Shown: positions 34,999 to 44,592, counted from the first letter of the stretch. The stretch is DNA of 64,000 bases from Bacteroides faecium (GCF_012113595.1 NZ_CP050831.1:1984001-2048000); one strand, 5' to 3'. Notes: generated by a model from the sequence alone, not told the origin. Made by a program: numbers and translations.

Positions 34999-36333
34999 TT
35001 ATTTTATAAAGGTCTTGTAGATGACGTTCAGCAAACTTGTTGCGTCGTCTTCCGAGTCGTCCGAAAGGTCATTCAGCAGAATTCCGCCGAAGCCGTTATC
35101 CACCACATAGTCGGATTTCTGTTGCACGAGCGGGTGACCGTTATAGAAGACAATTTTGCCATCCTTTTCGATTTCATCTTTTTCGACAGGACTGTCCGCT
35201 GCATATTCCGTTAAAATAACCTTGTATGCTTTGCGTACGGCACCGGTCGGGACAGTGGTACTCTGGAACTGGATTCCATAGGCCGGTAAGCCTAAAATGA
35301 TTTTTCCCTTATCAATTCCGTTGATAGTACTCCACTGAGTCGCTGCAGCAGTGAAATGCTCGTAACTTGCGTGTTGGGCTACTGCGGATGAAGCCCAGGC
35401 TCCGGTAAAGTTATATATCGCCACATTGATATAATCCACGGATTCGAACATCGAGAAATCACCGTTGTAGGCATTCTGACTTCCCCACATACCTTCACTG
35501 TCCCCTTTTACACCGGCTGTTAGTAACTTATCGCCCAGTCCGGCTTTCAGTTGTTGGTAAAGTGCTTTCAGGTGACTTGCGTAAGTTGCATTCTCTGCTT
35601 TGTCGGAACCACCTGCACCGCTGCCTGTCCATCCTTCAAAGAAAACATTGATTCCGTCCAGGCCGCAATCTTCCACCACTTGCAAAGCTCTTTCCCCGAG
35701 TGATTGACGGAACTCATCCGTCATGGTTTTCATTACGCTGGCGAGATCCATGGATAGTAAGATTTTCACTCCTTTGGCTTGTCCTTGCTTGATGAAATCG
35801 GCATTTGCCTGAAGAGTAGTCGCTGCCTGGATAGTTCCGTCAGTCGTGACACCACCTACGACACATAAATGAGACATCTGCTCCCATGCGATTTCGCGGC
35901 TGGCGATAGCGCCGTTTGACAAGTAGCAGAATATTTTCTTTTTTAATTCGGAAGGAGTCGGTTCTTCGGGGGGTGTCACCGGCTCTTTTACCGTCAGGGC
36001 AAAGTTCCTGTAATTTAATAATCCGTTTCGTCTGACTTCGATACGCAGCCTGAAAGAGCCCGCTTCGGGGAAAGTATAAACCAGTGAAGCGCTTGTTCCT
36101 ATTTCTTCACCGTCCAGTAACCATTTAACGGAAGTCTTTTCATCTGCCGGAGATACCAGCACTTTGAATTCCGTCACTTCGCCCGCTATGGCCGATGTCG
36201 TTTCCTGCATATCCGTATAGATATAAGGTATTTCGTCGTCACCGAATACCGGATTGTTGGCAGAATCATCCTTGCAACTTCCTGACATTATACCGATGAG
36301 GCATAATAGAAAAAAAAGGTAATTTGTTTTCAT
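34999..36333 (-). CDS. GH18-like lipoprotein (endo-beta-N-acetylglucosaminidase or glycan-binding)
   Basis: A 444-residue protein from the ATG at 36333; the frame's earlier start would overlap the SusD gene and lacks a signal peptide. The lipobox is GIMSGSC. A PKD/Ig-like domain (about 30-125, AGEVTEFKVLVSPADEKTS) is followed by a GH18 barrel. The catalytic motif, normally DGxDxDxE, reads DGINVFFE: the Glu acid is kept but both downstream Asp positions are changed. Activity may therefore be altered, or the protein may serve as a surface glycan-binding subunit. Its position directly after SusD, where such proteins are often encoded, supports a surface role. Confidence 0.75.
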   Translation of the reverse strand: MKTNYLFFLLCLIGIMSGSCKDDSANNPVFGDDEIPYIYTDMQETTSAIAGEVTEFKVLVSPADEKTSVKWLLDGEEIGTSASLVYTFPEAGSFRLRIEVRRNGLLNYRNFALTVKEPVTPPEEPTPSELKKKIFCYLSNGAIASREIAWEQMSHLCVVGGVTTDGTIQAATTLQANADFIKQGQAKGVKILLSMDLASVMKTMTDEFRQSLGERALQVVEDCGLDGINVFFEGWTGSGAGGSDKAENATYASHLKALYQQLKAGLGDKLLTAGVKGDSEGMWGSQNAYNGDFSMFESVDYINVAIYNFTGAWASSAVAQHASYEHFTAAATQWSTINGIDKGKIILGLPAYGIQFQSTTVPTGAVRKAYKVILTEYAADSPVEKDEIEKDGKIVFYNGHPLVQQKSDYVVDNGFGGILLNDLSDDSEDDATSLLNVIYKTFIK

Positions 36334-36395
36334 ATAGTATCTTATTTTATTTATTCCTGGTTTGATATTCTTATAAATCTTCAGTCTTATTTTTA

Positions 36396-37979
36396 TTATT
36401 TGTCCCACCACATACGTTTTGTCCAGTCGTCCGTACCACCGATGCGTTCGAGGGCTGCTTCTAGATTAGCCTTGTTTTTGGTCTGTTCTTCTATCGGATA
36501 CATCATGCGGGCAGGACGTTTTCCGTTAGACTCATTCTCCGTAGGGGCGAGGTTCTTGAACATGACATATTTGCTCGGCATTTCAGTGCGGCGGATGTTA
36601 GACCATGCTTCAATCGGGTCGAGGATATAGAGTATCCATAATTGCTTGTTTATTTCCTCTAATGCTCCGGTAGTCCCGGCATCCAGCAATACAGCCTGTT
36701 TATCTACAAACGTATTGATTTGTGCGTCTGTTGGCAGAGTGGCTCCGAACAGTTCCCATTGTTTGATTGCCGCTTTCAAGCCCTTCTTATAGTGCTCTTT
36801 GGCACTTTCAGAGGATACGTTCCACTGGCGGACAGCCGCTTCGGCCAAATAAAATTCGGTTTCCGCATAGCTGAGATGAATATATGGAGAACCCGGATTA
36901 GTCAATAGTTTGGAAGGCTGCATCTTTTGATAATTATGAGTGACGCTTACTTCTTTTCCGTCAACCGTGAGCGTTAATGCCGCCGACCATGCATTATAAA
37001 TAAAGTCCTGTGCGGGAACTCCCTGATAGGCTCCCAACTTTTCATACACCTGCGTGGTTATATCTACGCGGTCGCCATCGGTATATGCGCCTCCTATATA
37101 TACGGTACGCGGGTCGTTGACGGAAGTCAGCGCATCCAGCAGTTCGGTGGTCATGCGGTAATTACTGTGTTGCGGGTCTTCCAGCAATTGGTTGGCGAAT
37201 CCGTTGCCGGGTCCTTCTTCCAGTCTGCTGGATTCATGCTCCACATAACAAATGTCCTGGTTGGAGTTCATTACTCCCGCTTCATAGGCAGCCTTGGCTT
37301 CCTGCTGTGCGAGTGTCGGGTTTACTTTCAGAAGCCGCATGGAGATACGCAGCCACAGAGAATTGGCAAAACGTCTCCACTTTTCTATGTCGCCGTTGAA
37401 ATAAAGGTCATTCTGAGGCGCTATGGCTGTCGGGGTCAGTTGGGCGGAAGCCTCTCGCAGTTCTTTCAGAAAATCCATGTAGATATCTTCCTGTTTGTCA
37501 TACTTCGGCTTTACAATATTTTCCTGATAGACTTTACCTGCTTCAAAGTAAGGAATATCACCGTAATAATCGGTCAGTTTCAGGAAAGCTTCCACTTTCA
37601 GGATACGGCCGATGGCATTCAGGTTGGTTTCTTCCGGGTTGTCGGCGGTCTGGTCTATCAGGGCGACGGCTGTCTTGATAATTTCCGGATAGTAGATTGT
37701 CCAAAGACGTTCCATGTAGTCGACACGTTTCTTACACTTGCCACCATATTCCTGCATACTCCAGCCGCCAATCCAGTGGTTGACAAACGCTCCCGGAAAA
37801 ATCATATAGCGGAGAGTACTCTGCAGGTATTGTGAATGAGTCAATTGTATAGTAGGTATCAGCAAATGAGAAGAGATGCCGGTTGCCTTCGTCGGATTTT
37901 CATTCAACTCTGTGAGGTCGGCGCAACTGCACAGGCAGAAGAAGCTGACAATTAGGAAATTCCATTTTATTCTTTTCAT
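36396..37979 (-). CDS. SusD/RagB-like outer-membrane lipoprotein (SusD-like_2 type)
   Basis: A 527-residue SusD-like lipoprotein (lipobox FFCLCSC). Its layout fits the SusD-like_2 group: HLLIPTIQLTHSQYLQSTL at the start, LYFNGDIEKWRRFANSLWLRI in the middle, and the end RMMYPIEEQTKNKANLEAAL. It binds oligosaccharide over the SusC pore encoded 17 bp upstream. Confidence 0.9.
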   Translation of the reverse strand: MKRIKWNFLIVSFFCLCSCADLTELNENPTKATGISSHLLIPTIQLTHSQYLQSTLRYMIFPGAFVNHWIGGWSMQEYGGKCKKRVDYMERLWTIYYPEIIKTAVALIDQTADNPEETNLNAIGRILKVEAFLKLTDYYGDIPYFEAGKVYQENIVKPKYDKQEDIYMDFLKELREASAQLTPTAIAPQNDLYFNGDIEKWRRFANSLWLRISMRLLKVNPTLAQQEAKAAYEAGVMNSNQDICYVEHESSRLEEGPGNGFANQLLEDPQHSNYRMTTELLDALTSVNDPRTVYIGGAYTDGDRVDITTQVYEKLGAYQGVPAQDFIYNAWSAALTLTVDGKEVSVTHNYQKMQPSKLLTNPGSPYIHLSYAETEFYLAEAAVRQWNVSSESAKEHYKKGLKAAIKQWELFGATLPTDAQINTFVDKQAVLLDAGTTGALEEINKQLWILYILDPIEAWSNIRRTEMPSKYVMFKNLAPTENESNGKRPARMMYPIEEQTKNKANLEAALERIGGTDDWTKRMWWDK

Positions 37980-37996
37980 ATTCGGTGTGCGTTATA

Positions 37997-40900
37997 TTAG
38001 AATTTAACATTAATGCCGAATCCGAAGGTGCGGCGTGAAGGTAATGAGCCATACTCAAATCCCTGACCATTGCCGTTGTTGTAAGAAGATTCCGGATCTA
38101 TATTGTCGACATTGGAATAGATTAACAATAGATTACGCCCGTAAGCAGAGAGGGTTATCGACTCGATAGGAGTATGTACGAACCATTTCTTGGGGCAGGT
38201 ATAAGAGAGCGATATTTCGCGTAGCTTAACGAATGAATTATCGTAGATGAACGGTTCGGGAGAAGTTGTTTGCAGTGCCTGCCAGTATTTCGCGGGGTCT
38301 ACACATACATTGTTGGGCACATACATCATCTCACCATCGTCATTCTTTATTGCCATCACTCCTTTACCCACATAGCCGCCGGTAGCTATCCAGTTTCCTG
38401 CCGGAACGCCTGCCGATTGCCGTTTTTGCTCGGAACGATACCATTCCTGGCGTCCTTCCAATGTCTCTTTCGACGTACCGTTTACGTGAGACTGCATAGC
38501 ACTCATGGAATAAATATCCGCACCGAATTTCATATCGAACAATACACTCATTGAGAGATTCTTGTAGGTGAACGCATTGCGGAAACCCAGCGTGAAATCA
38601 TAGTTGCCATTTCCTAGAACGGAAACCTTGTCGTCGAAAGTGGGCAGCCCGTTTTCAAAAATAACATCCCCTTTCTCCGTACGTTTCAGCTTCTTGCCAA
38701 CAATAACGCCATAAGGCTGACCTTCGCTGGCATAGATGGAAGCGTTTGCCCAACGGGCGGAAGCCAGTTCGAAGTCTTTTACTTCATCATGCAGTTTTAC
38801 CACCTCATTATAGTTTTTCGCGAAGTTGACGCTGGCATCCCATGTGAAATTCTTCGTTTTTACGGGGACGAACGAGAGAGAAGCCTCGATACCTTTGTTT
38901 GCTATTTCACCGGCATTGATAACGGCACGTTTGTATCCGGTAGCTTGTGACAACGGAAGAGATAGAATCTGATCTTTGGTCGTCTGTTGATAGTAAGTCA
39001 GGTCCAGTCCCAAGCGGTTGTCAAAGAAGCGCACGTCCAATCCTACTTCGAACGAATAAGTAGAGGTCGGTTTCAGGTTGGCGTTGGGTACGGAGCCGGA
39101 TGCTATATATCCCAGAGATGTACCTTTGTTGGTGTATGCTTTCAGACCGTATTCCAATTGCAACTGATAAGGGCTTGTATCACCACCCACTTTCGCCCAT
39201 GATCCGCGCAGCTTTCCGAATGTCAGCCAGTCCTTATGCTCGAAGAGGTTGGAGAATATCAAGCTTCCCGATACGGAAGGATAGAAATAAGAACGGTTGC
39301 TGGCACTTAATGTGGAAGATACGTCGTTGCGGAAAGTGGCATCAATATAGATCAGTTCCTTATATCCCAGACTTACCTGTCCGAACAGGGAGCGTACCGC
39401 CTTGCGTACCAATGCGTGTTCTGTCTCTATGCTGGAGTAGTTGGTAATATCCTGCAGGTCGGGTATCACTTGTGACTGTCCTGTTTGTATCATTGATTCA
39501 TACTCGTAACGCATGACATTGCCGCCGGCAAAAGCCGAAACATCAAAATCCTTGAAACGTTTCTGGAAACGAAGCATCATTTCGAAGTTGTATTGCATCA
39601 CGTTGTTGGTCATTTCTTTCATCAAGCCGTCCACGAAACCGGGAGTGTACATAGGCGTGAAGTCCGTAAACCGGAAAGTATAAGAATCCAGTCCTGCCTT
39701 GAAACTGGCTTGCAGGCAGTCCATAAAGGAATAATAGACACGTCCTTGTCCCATCAGGCGGTCGCGTTTCGATTTGTTGCTCATTTCATTGATTACCCAG
39801 TAAGGATTGATACGGTATTTGTCCCCGTTCCAGTCGTTGTAGCGTCCGGCTTCGTCTTTGTAGTTGGCTGCCAGCCATTTCTGGTCGAAGTTCGGTGCGA
39901 TACCGATCAGGGCGTTACCTATATTGCTGGGACTGTCGGACAATGCCGGACGGTTCTTTACAGTCTCGTAGCTGTAAGTACCCTGTGCTTCTACTGTCAA
40001 GCGTTTGGTCATTTTGGCACTTCCCTTGAAAGAAACGCTTGTGCGGTTCAAGTCCGATTCGGGAACGATATCCCAGTTGCGCATATCCGATATGGATACA
40101 CGGAAAGATGTGTTATCATTGGTCTTGTTGAAAGCTACGGCATTGGTCGTTGTGATGCCGGTGCGGAAAAAGCTCAATATGTTATTGTTCACATTTCCGT
40201 AGTTGCGCAATTCCCCGTTATAAATGTTGGCTTCCAGGCTCGGATCCAGTTTACCACCCCAAGACACTTGCGACGTGTTCGAGGCTGTCTCCGGGGACAT
40301 CGGCGGGCGGCCGTCGCGTCCTTGTCCGTAGACACGCTGGTAATCGTCGAAGTTGCTTAACAGTTTTACGATACTGAGATTGGATGAAAATTCCACTCCG
40401 ATTCCTTTCTTTTTGCCGGCGGACTTGGTGGTGATGAGTACGACACCATTGGAAGCTCTTGAACCGTAGAGTGCGGATGCCGAAGGACCTTTCAGAATGG
40501 AGATGTTTTCAATATCATCCGGATTGAGAGAGGAAAGCACATCGCCATAGTCGTATCCGCCCCATTTCCCGGCTCCTTCCAGTTCGGTGTTGTCTACCGG
40601 CATGCCGTCGATAACATACAACGGTTGGTTGGAACCGCTCAATTGCGAGTTACCGCGTATGATGACGCGTGTGGAACCTGAAGGGCCTGCAGTGGTGGAA
40701 GAGATATCGACGCCTGCTACTTTACCGGAGATGGCGGACATCACATTCTGCTCGTTACCGGCAGTCAGTGTTTCGTTATTTACTGAAGATACGGCATATC
40801 CCAAAGCTTTCGCTTCCCGTTTGATGCCGAGTGCCGTGACCACTACTTCGTCTATTTTTACTGTATTCTCTTCCAGGACTATTGTAAGTGTGGACTTTCC

Positions 40901-41203
40901 CTCTACCTTGACTTCCGTGGATTTCATACCTATATAGCTGACGTGGAGTGTGGCGTTGCGTGAAGATGCCTTAATGCTGAAATTACCGTTTATATCCGAG
41001 ATTACTCCGATTTTATTGGCTTTATCCTGAATGGTGGCGCCGATAATGGGTTCTTTGTCTGCTCCGATCACTTTGCCGGACACCACGAACTGCGTTTGGG
41101 CAAATACTGTCAGACTGAAGCAGCATATATATACCATTAGAAAAAAACTCCTTAGGAAAATTCTTCTTTCGGACGAATGGAATGAATGAATTGAGTTTTT
41201 CAC
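37997..41203 (-). CDS. SusC/RagA-family TonB-dependent transporter (GlcNAc-glycan PUL)
   Basis: A 1068-residue SusC-type receptor. It has a signal peptide (CCFSLTVFAQ), a carboxypeptidase D-like domain (FVVSGKVIGADKEPIIGATI), a plug with ISGKVAGVDISSTT and IRGNSQLSGSNQPLYVIDGM, and a beta-barrel ending FGFGINVKF. It imports glycan fragments produced by the surface enzymes of the same operon. It starts 24 bp after the GH16 gene. Confidence 0.93.
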   Translation of the reverse strand: MKNSIHSFHSSERRIFLRSFFLMVYICCFSLTVFAQTQFVVSGKVIGADKEPIIGATIQDKANKIGVISDINGNFSIKASSRNATLHVSYIGMKSTEVKVEGKSTLTIVLEENTVKIDEVVVTALGIKREAKALGYAVSSVNNETLTAGNEQNVMSAISGKVAGVDISSTTAGPSGSTRVIIRGNSQLSGSNQPLYVIDGMPVDNTELEGAGKWGGYDYGDVLSSLNPDDIENISILKGPSASALYGSRASNGVVLITTKSAGKKKGIGVEFSSNLSIVKLLSNFDDYQRVYGQGRDGRPPMSPETASNTSQVSWGGKLDPSLEANIYNGELRNYGNVNNNILSFFRTGITTTNAVAFNKTNDNTSFRVSISDMRNWDIVPESDLNRTSVSFKGSAKMTKRLTVEAQGTYSYETVKNRPALSDSPSNIGNALIGIAPNFDQKWLAANYKDEAGRYNDWNGDKYRINPYWVINEMSNKSKRDRLMGQGRVYYSFMDCLQASFKAGLDSYTFRFTDFTPMYTPGFVDGLMKEMTNNVMQYNFEMMLRFQKRFKDFDVSAFAGGNVMRYEYESMIQTGQSQVIPDLQDITNYSSIETEHALVRKAVRSLFGQVSLGYKELIYIDATFRNDVSSTLSASNRSYFYPSVSGSLIFSNLFEHKDWLTFGKLRGSWAKVGGDTSPYQLQLEYGLKAYTNKGTSLGYIASGSVPNANLKPTSTYSFEVGLDVRFFDNRLGLDLTYYQQTTKDQILSLPLSQATGYKRAVINAGEIANKGIEASLSFVPVKTKNFTWDASVNFAKNYNEVVKLHDEVKDFELASARWANASIYASEGQPYGVIVGKKLKRTEKGDVIFENGLPTFDDKVSVLGNGNYDFTLGFRNAFTYKNLSMSVLFDMKFGADIYSMSAMQSHVNGTSKETLEGRQEWYRSEQKRQSAGVPAGNWIATGGYVGKGVMAIKNDDGEMMYVPNNVCVDPAKYWQALQTTSPEPFIYDNSFVKLREISLSYTCPKKWFVHTPIESITLSAYGRNLLLIYSNVDNIDPESSYNNGNGQGFEYGSLPSRRTFGFGINVKF

Positions 41204-41227
41204 TTTTGTATCTTTTAAGGTTAGTAA

Positions 41228-42301
41228 TTAGTTCTTTTTGAAAATACGCACATAGTCAATTTCCATTTCCAAAGGAAATTTATCCAGGTCTATGCCATAC
41301 CGGCTTCCCCAGGTTCCGCCGACGGAGACATTCATAATCAGATACAGTTCACTGTTGAAAGGCCAGAAGCGGGGATTGTCTTTTTGCGACGGAGTGAAAC
41401 TCAGGTACACATTTGACGGATCGTCTACATAAAACTCCACTTTCTCGTCTGTCCAGTTCATTCCGTAGATATGGAAACTGGTTTCTACGTCGTTCACCAT
41501 GATAGTGCCGGACGAAACGTTTGTTTCTTCTTTCGGATTGGCAAGTGTCGCGGTAGTGTGAGCAGTGCCGTGAATCTTATTCTTTTCATAGGCCACATAT
41601 TCCATCATATCCAGCTCGGAATAGCAAGGGTATGCGTTTTTACCATAAAACCAGATAGCGGGAACAGTACCTTTCACTCCGGGCACTTTGGCGCGTACTT
41701 CCACGCGTCCCCGGTTGATTTCTATCTTTCCTTTCGTCATGATACGTGCAGAAGTGAAATCCCCTTTCTCTTCTCCGGTTTTCCCGTCCAACTTTAAGGC
41801 TCTTATCACTAACTTGCCATCTCTGATAAAGGAGTTTTCCGAGCTGCTTGTATAGTTTTGCTTTTCGCTGTTTCCCCATCCTTCAGTACCTATATCATAG
41901 TTCCAGGCCATCTTGTCGAGAGTATAGGACGTGAACTCGTCATTCCACCAAAGCTGTTCCCCTTGCTGATGGTAGTAAGAATCGTTCTCTATCGTAATTG
42001 TCTTGGTAATCGAACCTTTCTGCGAATTCCATTCACTTGTCAGGGTGACTTCATACGTTCCTTTCTGTTCGAAATAGCATACTACGCTTCTACCTGTCAG
42101 TCGTAAGTTTTTGCTGGGGATAGACCATTCGAATGACGCATCTTTTGCATCCCCGTCCGTGATGGCTGTCAGGGTGACAAAGTTGGAGTTGTTTTCCATC
42201 TGTATAGTCTGGAAAGATAGAGGCAGCGTGTTTCCCGCATCGGAGTCATTGCAGGCGAAACATAAAAGCGCCATGCATAGATAAATTATACCTTTATTCA
42301 T
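41228..42301 (-). CDS. GH16 endo-glycanase lipoprotein
   Basis: A 357-residue protein (ATG at 42301; a GTG three codons upstream is weaker). The lipobox is ALLCFAC. An Ig/PKD-like domain (about 25-105) precedes a GH16 jelly-roll with the catalytic ELDMMEY (nucleophile and acid/base Glu flanking Asp), WYGKNAYP and WTDEKVEFYVDD. It is laminarinase-like in overall motifs, yet the operon handles GlcNAc. GH16 enzymes that cut poly-N-acetyllactosamine or mucin O-glycans are known in gut Bacteroides, so an endo-galactosidase role is plausible. It is the first gene of the nine-gene operon. Confidence 0.87.
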   Translation of the reverse strand: MNKGIIYLCMALLCFACNDSDAGNTLPLSFQTIQMENNSNFVTLTAITDGDAKDASFEWSIPSKNLRLTGRSVVCYFEQKGTYEVTLTSEWNSQKGSITKTITIENDSYYHQQGEQLWWNDEFTSYTLDKMAWNYDIGTEGWGNSEKQNYTSSSENSFIRDGKLVIRALKLDGKTGEEKGDFTSARIMTKGKIEINRGRVEVRAKVPGVKGTVPAIWFYGKNAYPCYSELDMMEYVAYEKNKIHGTAHTTATLANPKEETNVSSGTIMVNDVETSFHIYGMNWTDEKVEFYVDDPSNVYLSFTPSQKDNPRFWPFNSELYLIMNVSVGGTWGSRYGIDLDKFPLEMEIDYVRIFKKN

Positions 42302-42387
42302 AATCTGCACATTTAAATTAGTGATTCATAATATTATTTTAATTGGTGAAAATGAAAATATAGTTTTTCAGACGTCTTCTATATCTG

Positions 42388-42453
42388 CAAAAGTATGGGT
42401 ATTTTAAATCTATTTACGCACAATTTGCGCAATTGAATCTTCATTTTGCGCAA
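42388..42453 (-). promoter_or_regulatory. GH16 operon promoter with two TTGCGCAA sites 21 bp apart
   Basis: On the minus strand a perfect -7 element TACTTTTG lies at 42395-42388. Upstream are two identical palindromes TTGCGCAA (42425-42432 and 42446-42453), spaced 21 bp or two helical turns. The nearer site sits about where an activator would contact polymerase at -33. The adjacent XylR/AraC-type regulator is the obvious candidate ligand. Confidence 0.65.
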
Positions 42454-42586
42454 GATTGTGAGGTGATTGTGTTAAAACAATAAATAAAGTACGGGATAGC
42501 GGTTCAGGTGAATCTTAAAAAACAGTGTAATGGCTTCTTCGAAAGGTGCAATCTAATGAAAGTGGGAGTTCGCTTCTTATTCTCTT

Positions 42587-43759
42587 TTATTCTATCGCTG
42601 AACTTCCCACATTATGTATTATCAAATTTCGTTTCTGACGATATTCGATAGGCGAACAACCTTTGTATTTCTTGAATACACGCGAGGTATTATTATAATC
42701 TTTGAAACCTACTTCTATGGCTAAATCGCTCAGTGGGCGATCTGTCGTAAGCAGCAAGTCCGCCAGATGATTGCATCGGCAATTCAGGATATACTGATAG
42801 ATAGAAGTGTTCAGCGCATTCTTGAATTTCACTTCAAAGTTCCTGCGGGATAGCGGAAGGTTGGCAAGCAGGGATTCTATCGTCAGGTCGGCGCTGTAAT
42901 GAGAATCTATGTACTTCACTACTTCCAGGATATAGGGGTCTTTAATATTGTGTTTCTCCGTCGATTGCCGCAGTTCGATGCGGATAGGGTTGATTACAAT
43001 ATTGAAAGTACCTTCATGCTCTTTCTTTATTTGTTGGTGGATGAGTCTGCCGATAGAATATCCGCCCCTTTCTACTTCGAGCTCTATGGATGAGATGGGC
43101 GGGTCGGAGATGTTGCACATCAGTTCGTCATTATCCACACCTAATAAGGCGATTTCTTCGGGAATATGGATGTTGGTCATCCGGCAGGTTTCGGAAATGA
43201 ACAGGGCGTGCGCATCGTCACAGCAGAACAGGGCAATTGGTTTGGGAAGTTGCTGCAACCACCGGCTCACTTCCATTCTTATCTCGTCTTCCTGTTTGTC
43301 AGATTCGAAACTGAAAAACTCACCGCCAATGCGTTTTACTTCCTGGTGATAGCCTTGGCAGCGTTCATCTGACCAGACTACTCCTTTTACACCAAAATAA
43401 GCGAAGTTGCGAAACATTCTTTTGGCAAAGAATTGAGCGGCCATTCTTCCCGTACCTTTATAATCACCGGTTAAGTTGGAGTAAGTAACGCTCCGGTGAT
43501 GATAGTTTTGTAGTACCACCGGTATATTCAGTTCTTTCTGCAAATCAATCGTGTCGTTGTTCCATTGGCCGATGATGGCATCGGCTTTCCACTCTTTTGC
43601 CCATTTCAGAATACCCTGCTCTCCGTACATTGCACTATAATAAGAAGGTAGCCGATAAAAGAGCCAAGGCCCGTTTTCCTTGGAGTACTGGACAAGTCCA
43701 CGTAGCAGCTTCCTGTCGAACTCGCTGGAGTAGTCTATCAGTAGAAGAATCTTAATCAT
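42587..43759 (-). CDS. XylR-like AraC-family transcriptional regulator
   Basis: A 390-residue cytoplasmic regulator. Residues 1-270 form a LacI/periplasmic-binding-protein-like sensor (IKILLLIDYSSEFDRKLLRG, IALLGVDNDELMCNISDPPI). Residues 285-380 are an AraC DNA-binding domain (IESLLANLPLSRRNFEVKF ... SDLAIEVGFKDYNNTSRVFK). This is the XylR architecture. It lies 285 bp upstream of the GH16 operon in the same direction and probably activates it through the TTGCGCAA pair when a sugar is bound. Confidence 0.88.
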   Translation of the reverse strand: MIKILLLIDYSSEFDRKLLRGLVQYSKENGPWLFYRLPSYYSAMYGEQGILKWAKEWKADAIIGQWNNDTIDLQKELNIPVVLQNYHHRSVTYSNLTGDYKGTGRMAAQFFAKRMFRNFAYFGVKGVVWSDERCQGYHQEVKRIGGEFFSFESDKQEDEIRMEVSRWLQQLPKPIALFCCDDAHALFISETCRMTNIHIPEEIALLGVDNDELMCNISDPPISSIELEVERGGYSIGRLIHQQIKKEHEGTFNIVINPIRIELRQSTEKHNIKDPYILEVVKYIDSHYSADLTIESLLANLPLSRRNFEVKFKNALNTSIYQYILNCRCNHLADLLLTTDRPLSDLAIEVGFKDYNNTSRVFKKYKGCSPIEYRQKRNLIIHNVGSSAIE

Positions 43760-43796
43760 GGTCTGTTGTTTTTCTTTAGTATTATGATAGGATGCA

Positions 43797-43804
43797 CAAA
43801 TATA
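43797..43804 (-). promoter_or_regulatory. -7 element of the XylR-like regulator gene
   Basis: TATATTTG on the minus strand, 38 bp upstream of the ATG, is a perfect -7 element. Confidence 0.6.
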
Positions 43805-43883
43805 AAAGAATTCTTTTATTCTCTTAGAATAAAGACTAATTTTTGTAGCAGGAATAATTTGTATGACCTATGCTCCCTATCGC

Positions 43884-44592
43884 ACTAGAAACGATTTTTT
43901 AAAATCATTTCTCATATTCTCATAGAAGAGTGTATTTGTTTGATAATTAGATATATAAACTATGAGAATTAAAATCTCTACATGTATTTCTCATAGCTTA
44001 TTGCTGTAAAATGCCTTCAAAAAAGGTATTTCTCATACTTTATTTCGCATTTCTCATGCTATATATCATGCTTATTTTTGTTTCAATAGATTGGTATGTA
44101 GCGACCAATATAACCGTAGTTTGTATGTTCAGTCAGTAGATAATATATCTTTCACAGCCTGCATTATTATATTTTCCTACCTTCATCTGTATTATTGTAC
44201 TCCAGTGAACAGTGCTGTGCACTCAAGTGGATAGACCTGTTTACTCTAGTGCACAAGCTTGTTCACTAGAGTGCAACGATAGAGATGTCTTATAGAAAAT
44301 CTATTGATTACAGTAGGATAATCTTTGATTATCAGTTAGTTATAATGGAGATAACTCATGGTTTTACTGCAATTCATTAAGTACTGATGATTAGGTTATG
44401 AGAATAACATTTGCGATGTATGAGAAATACCGAAAATAGTATGAGAAATGCATTGTTTTAAGCGTGTTTTTAGGAAAAAAGTATGAGAAATACATGTAAA
44501 TATTTTAATTCTCATAGTTTATATATTTAATTATCAAGCAAATATATACTTTTATGAGAATATGAGAAATGATTTTGTTTTTCTTTGCTAGT
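43884..44592. mobile_element. 709-bp palindromic element with mirrored TATGAGAAA arrays; possible non-autonomous mobile element
   Basis: Inverted arms of about 95 bp (43901-43995 and 44482-44576) are nearly identical when one is reversed, and weaker matching continues out to ACTAG/CTAGT at 43884-43888 and 44588-44592. The word TTTCTCATA/G starts at 43908, 43987, 44029 and 44050 (gaps 79, 42, 21). Its reverse complement TATGAGAAA starts at 44419, 44440, 44482 and 44561 (gaps 21, 42, 79), an exact mirror. Array C is at the exact centre. No ORF lies inside and no target duplication was found. Multi-site mirrored ends recall transposons with several transposase-binding sites per end, but a regulatory region is equally possible. 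Confidence 0.55.
44199..44278. repeat. Palindrome array C, 22-bp period
   Basis: ACTC/ACTA words start at 44199, 44221, 44243 and 44265, exactly 22 bp apart. Units read ACTCnAGTGnAnAnnnnTGTnC with palindromic parts (for example ACAAGCTTGT and CACTAGAGTG). The array midpoint (44238) coincides with the symmetry centre of the surrounding inverted repeat. Confidence 0.8.

Noticed and set aside
43884..44592. Invertible promoter (phase-variation switch)
   Set aside because: Inverted arms are present, but no site-specific recombinase gene is nearby and neither internal half holds an obvious outward promoter that inversion would reorient. It could be revisited with read data.
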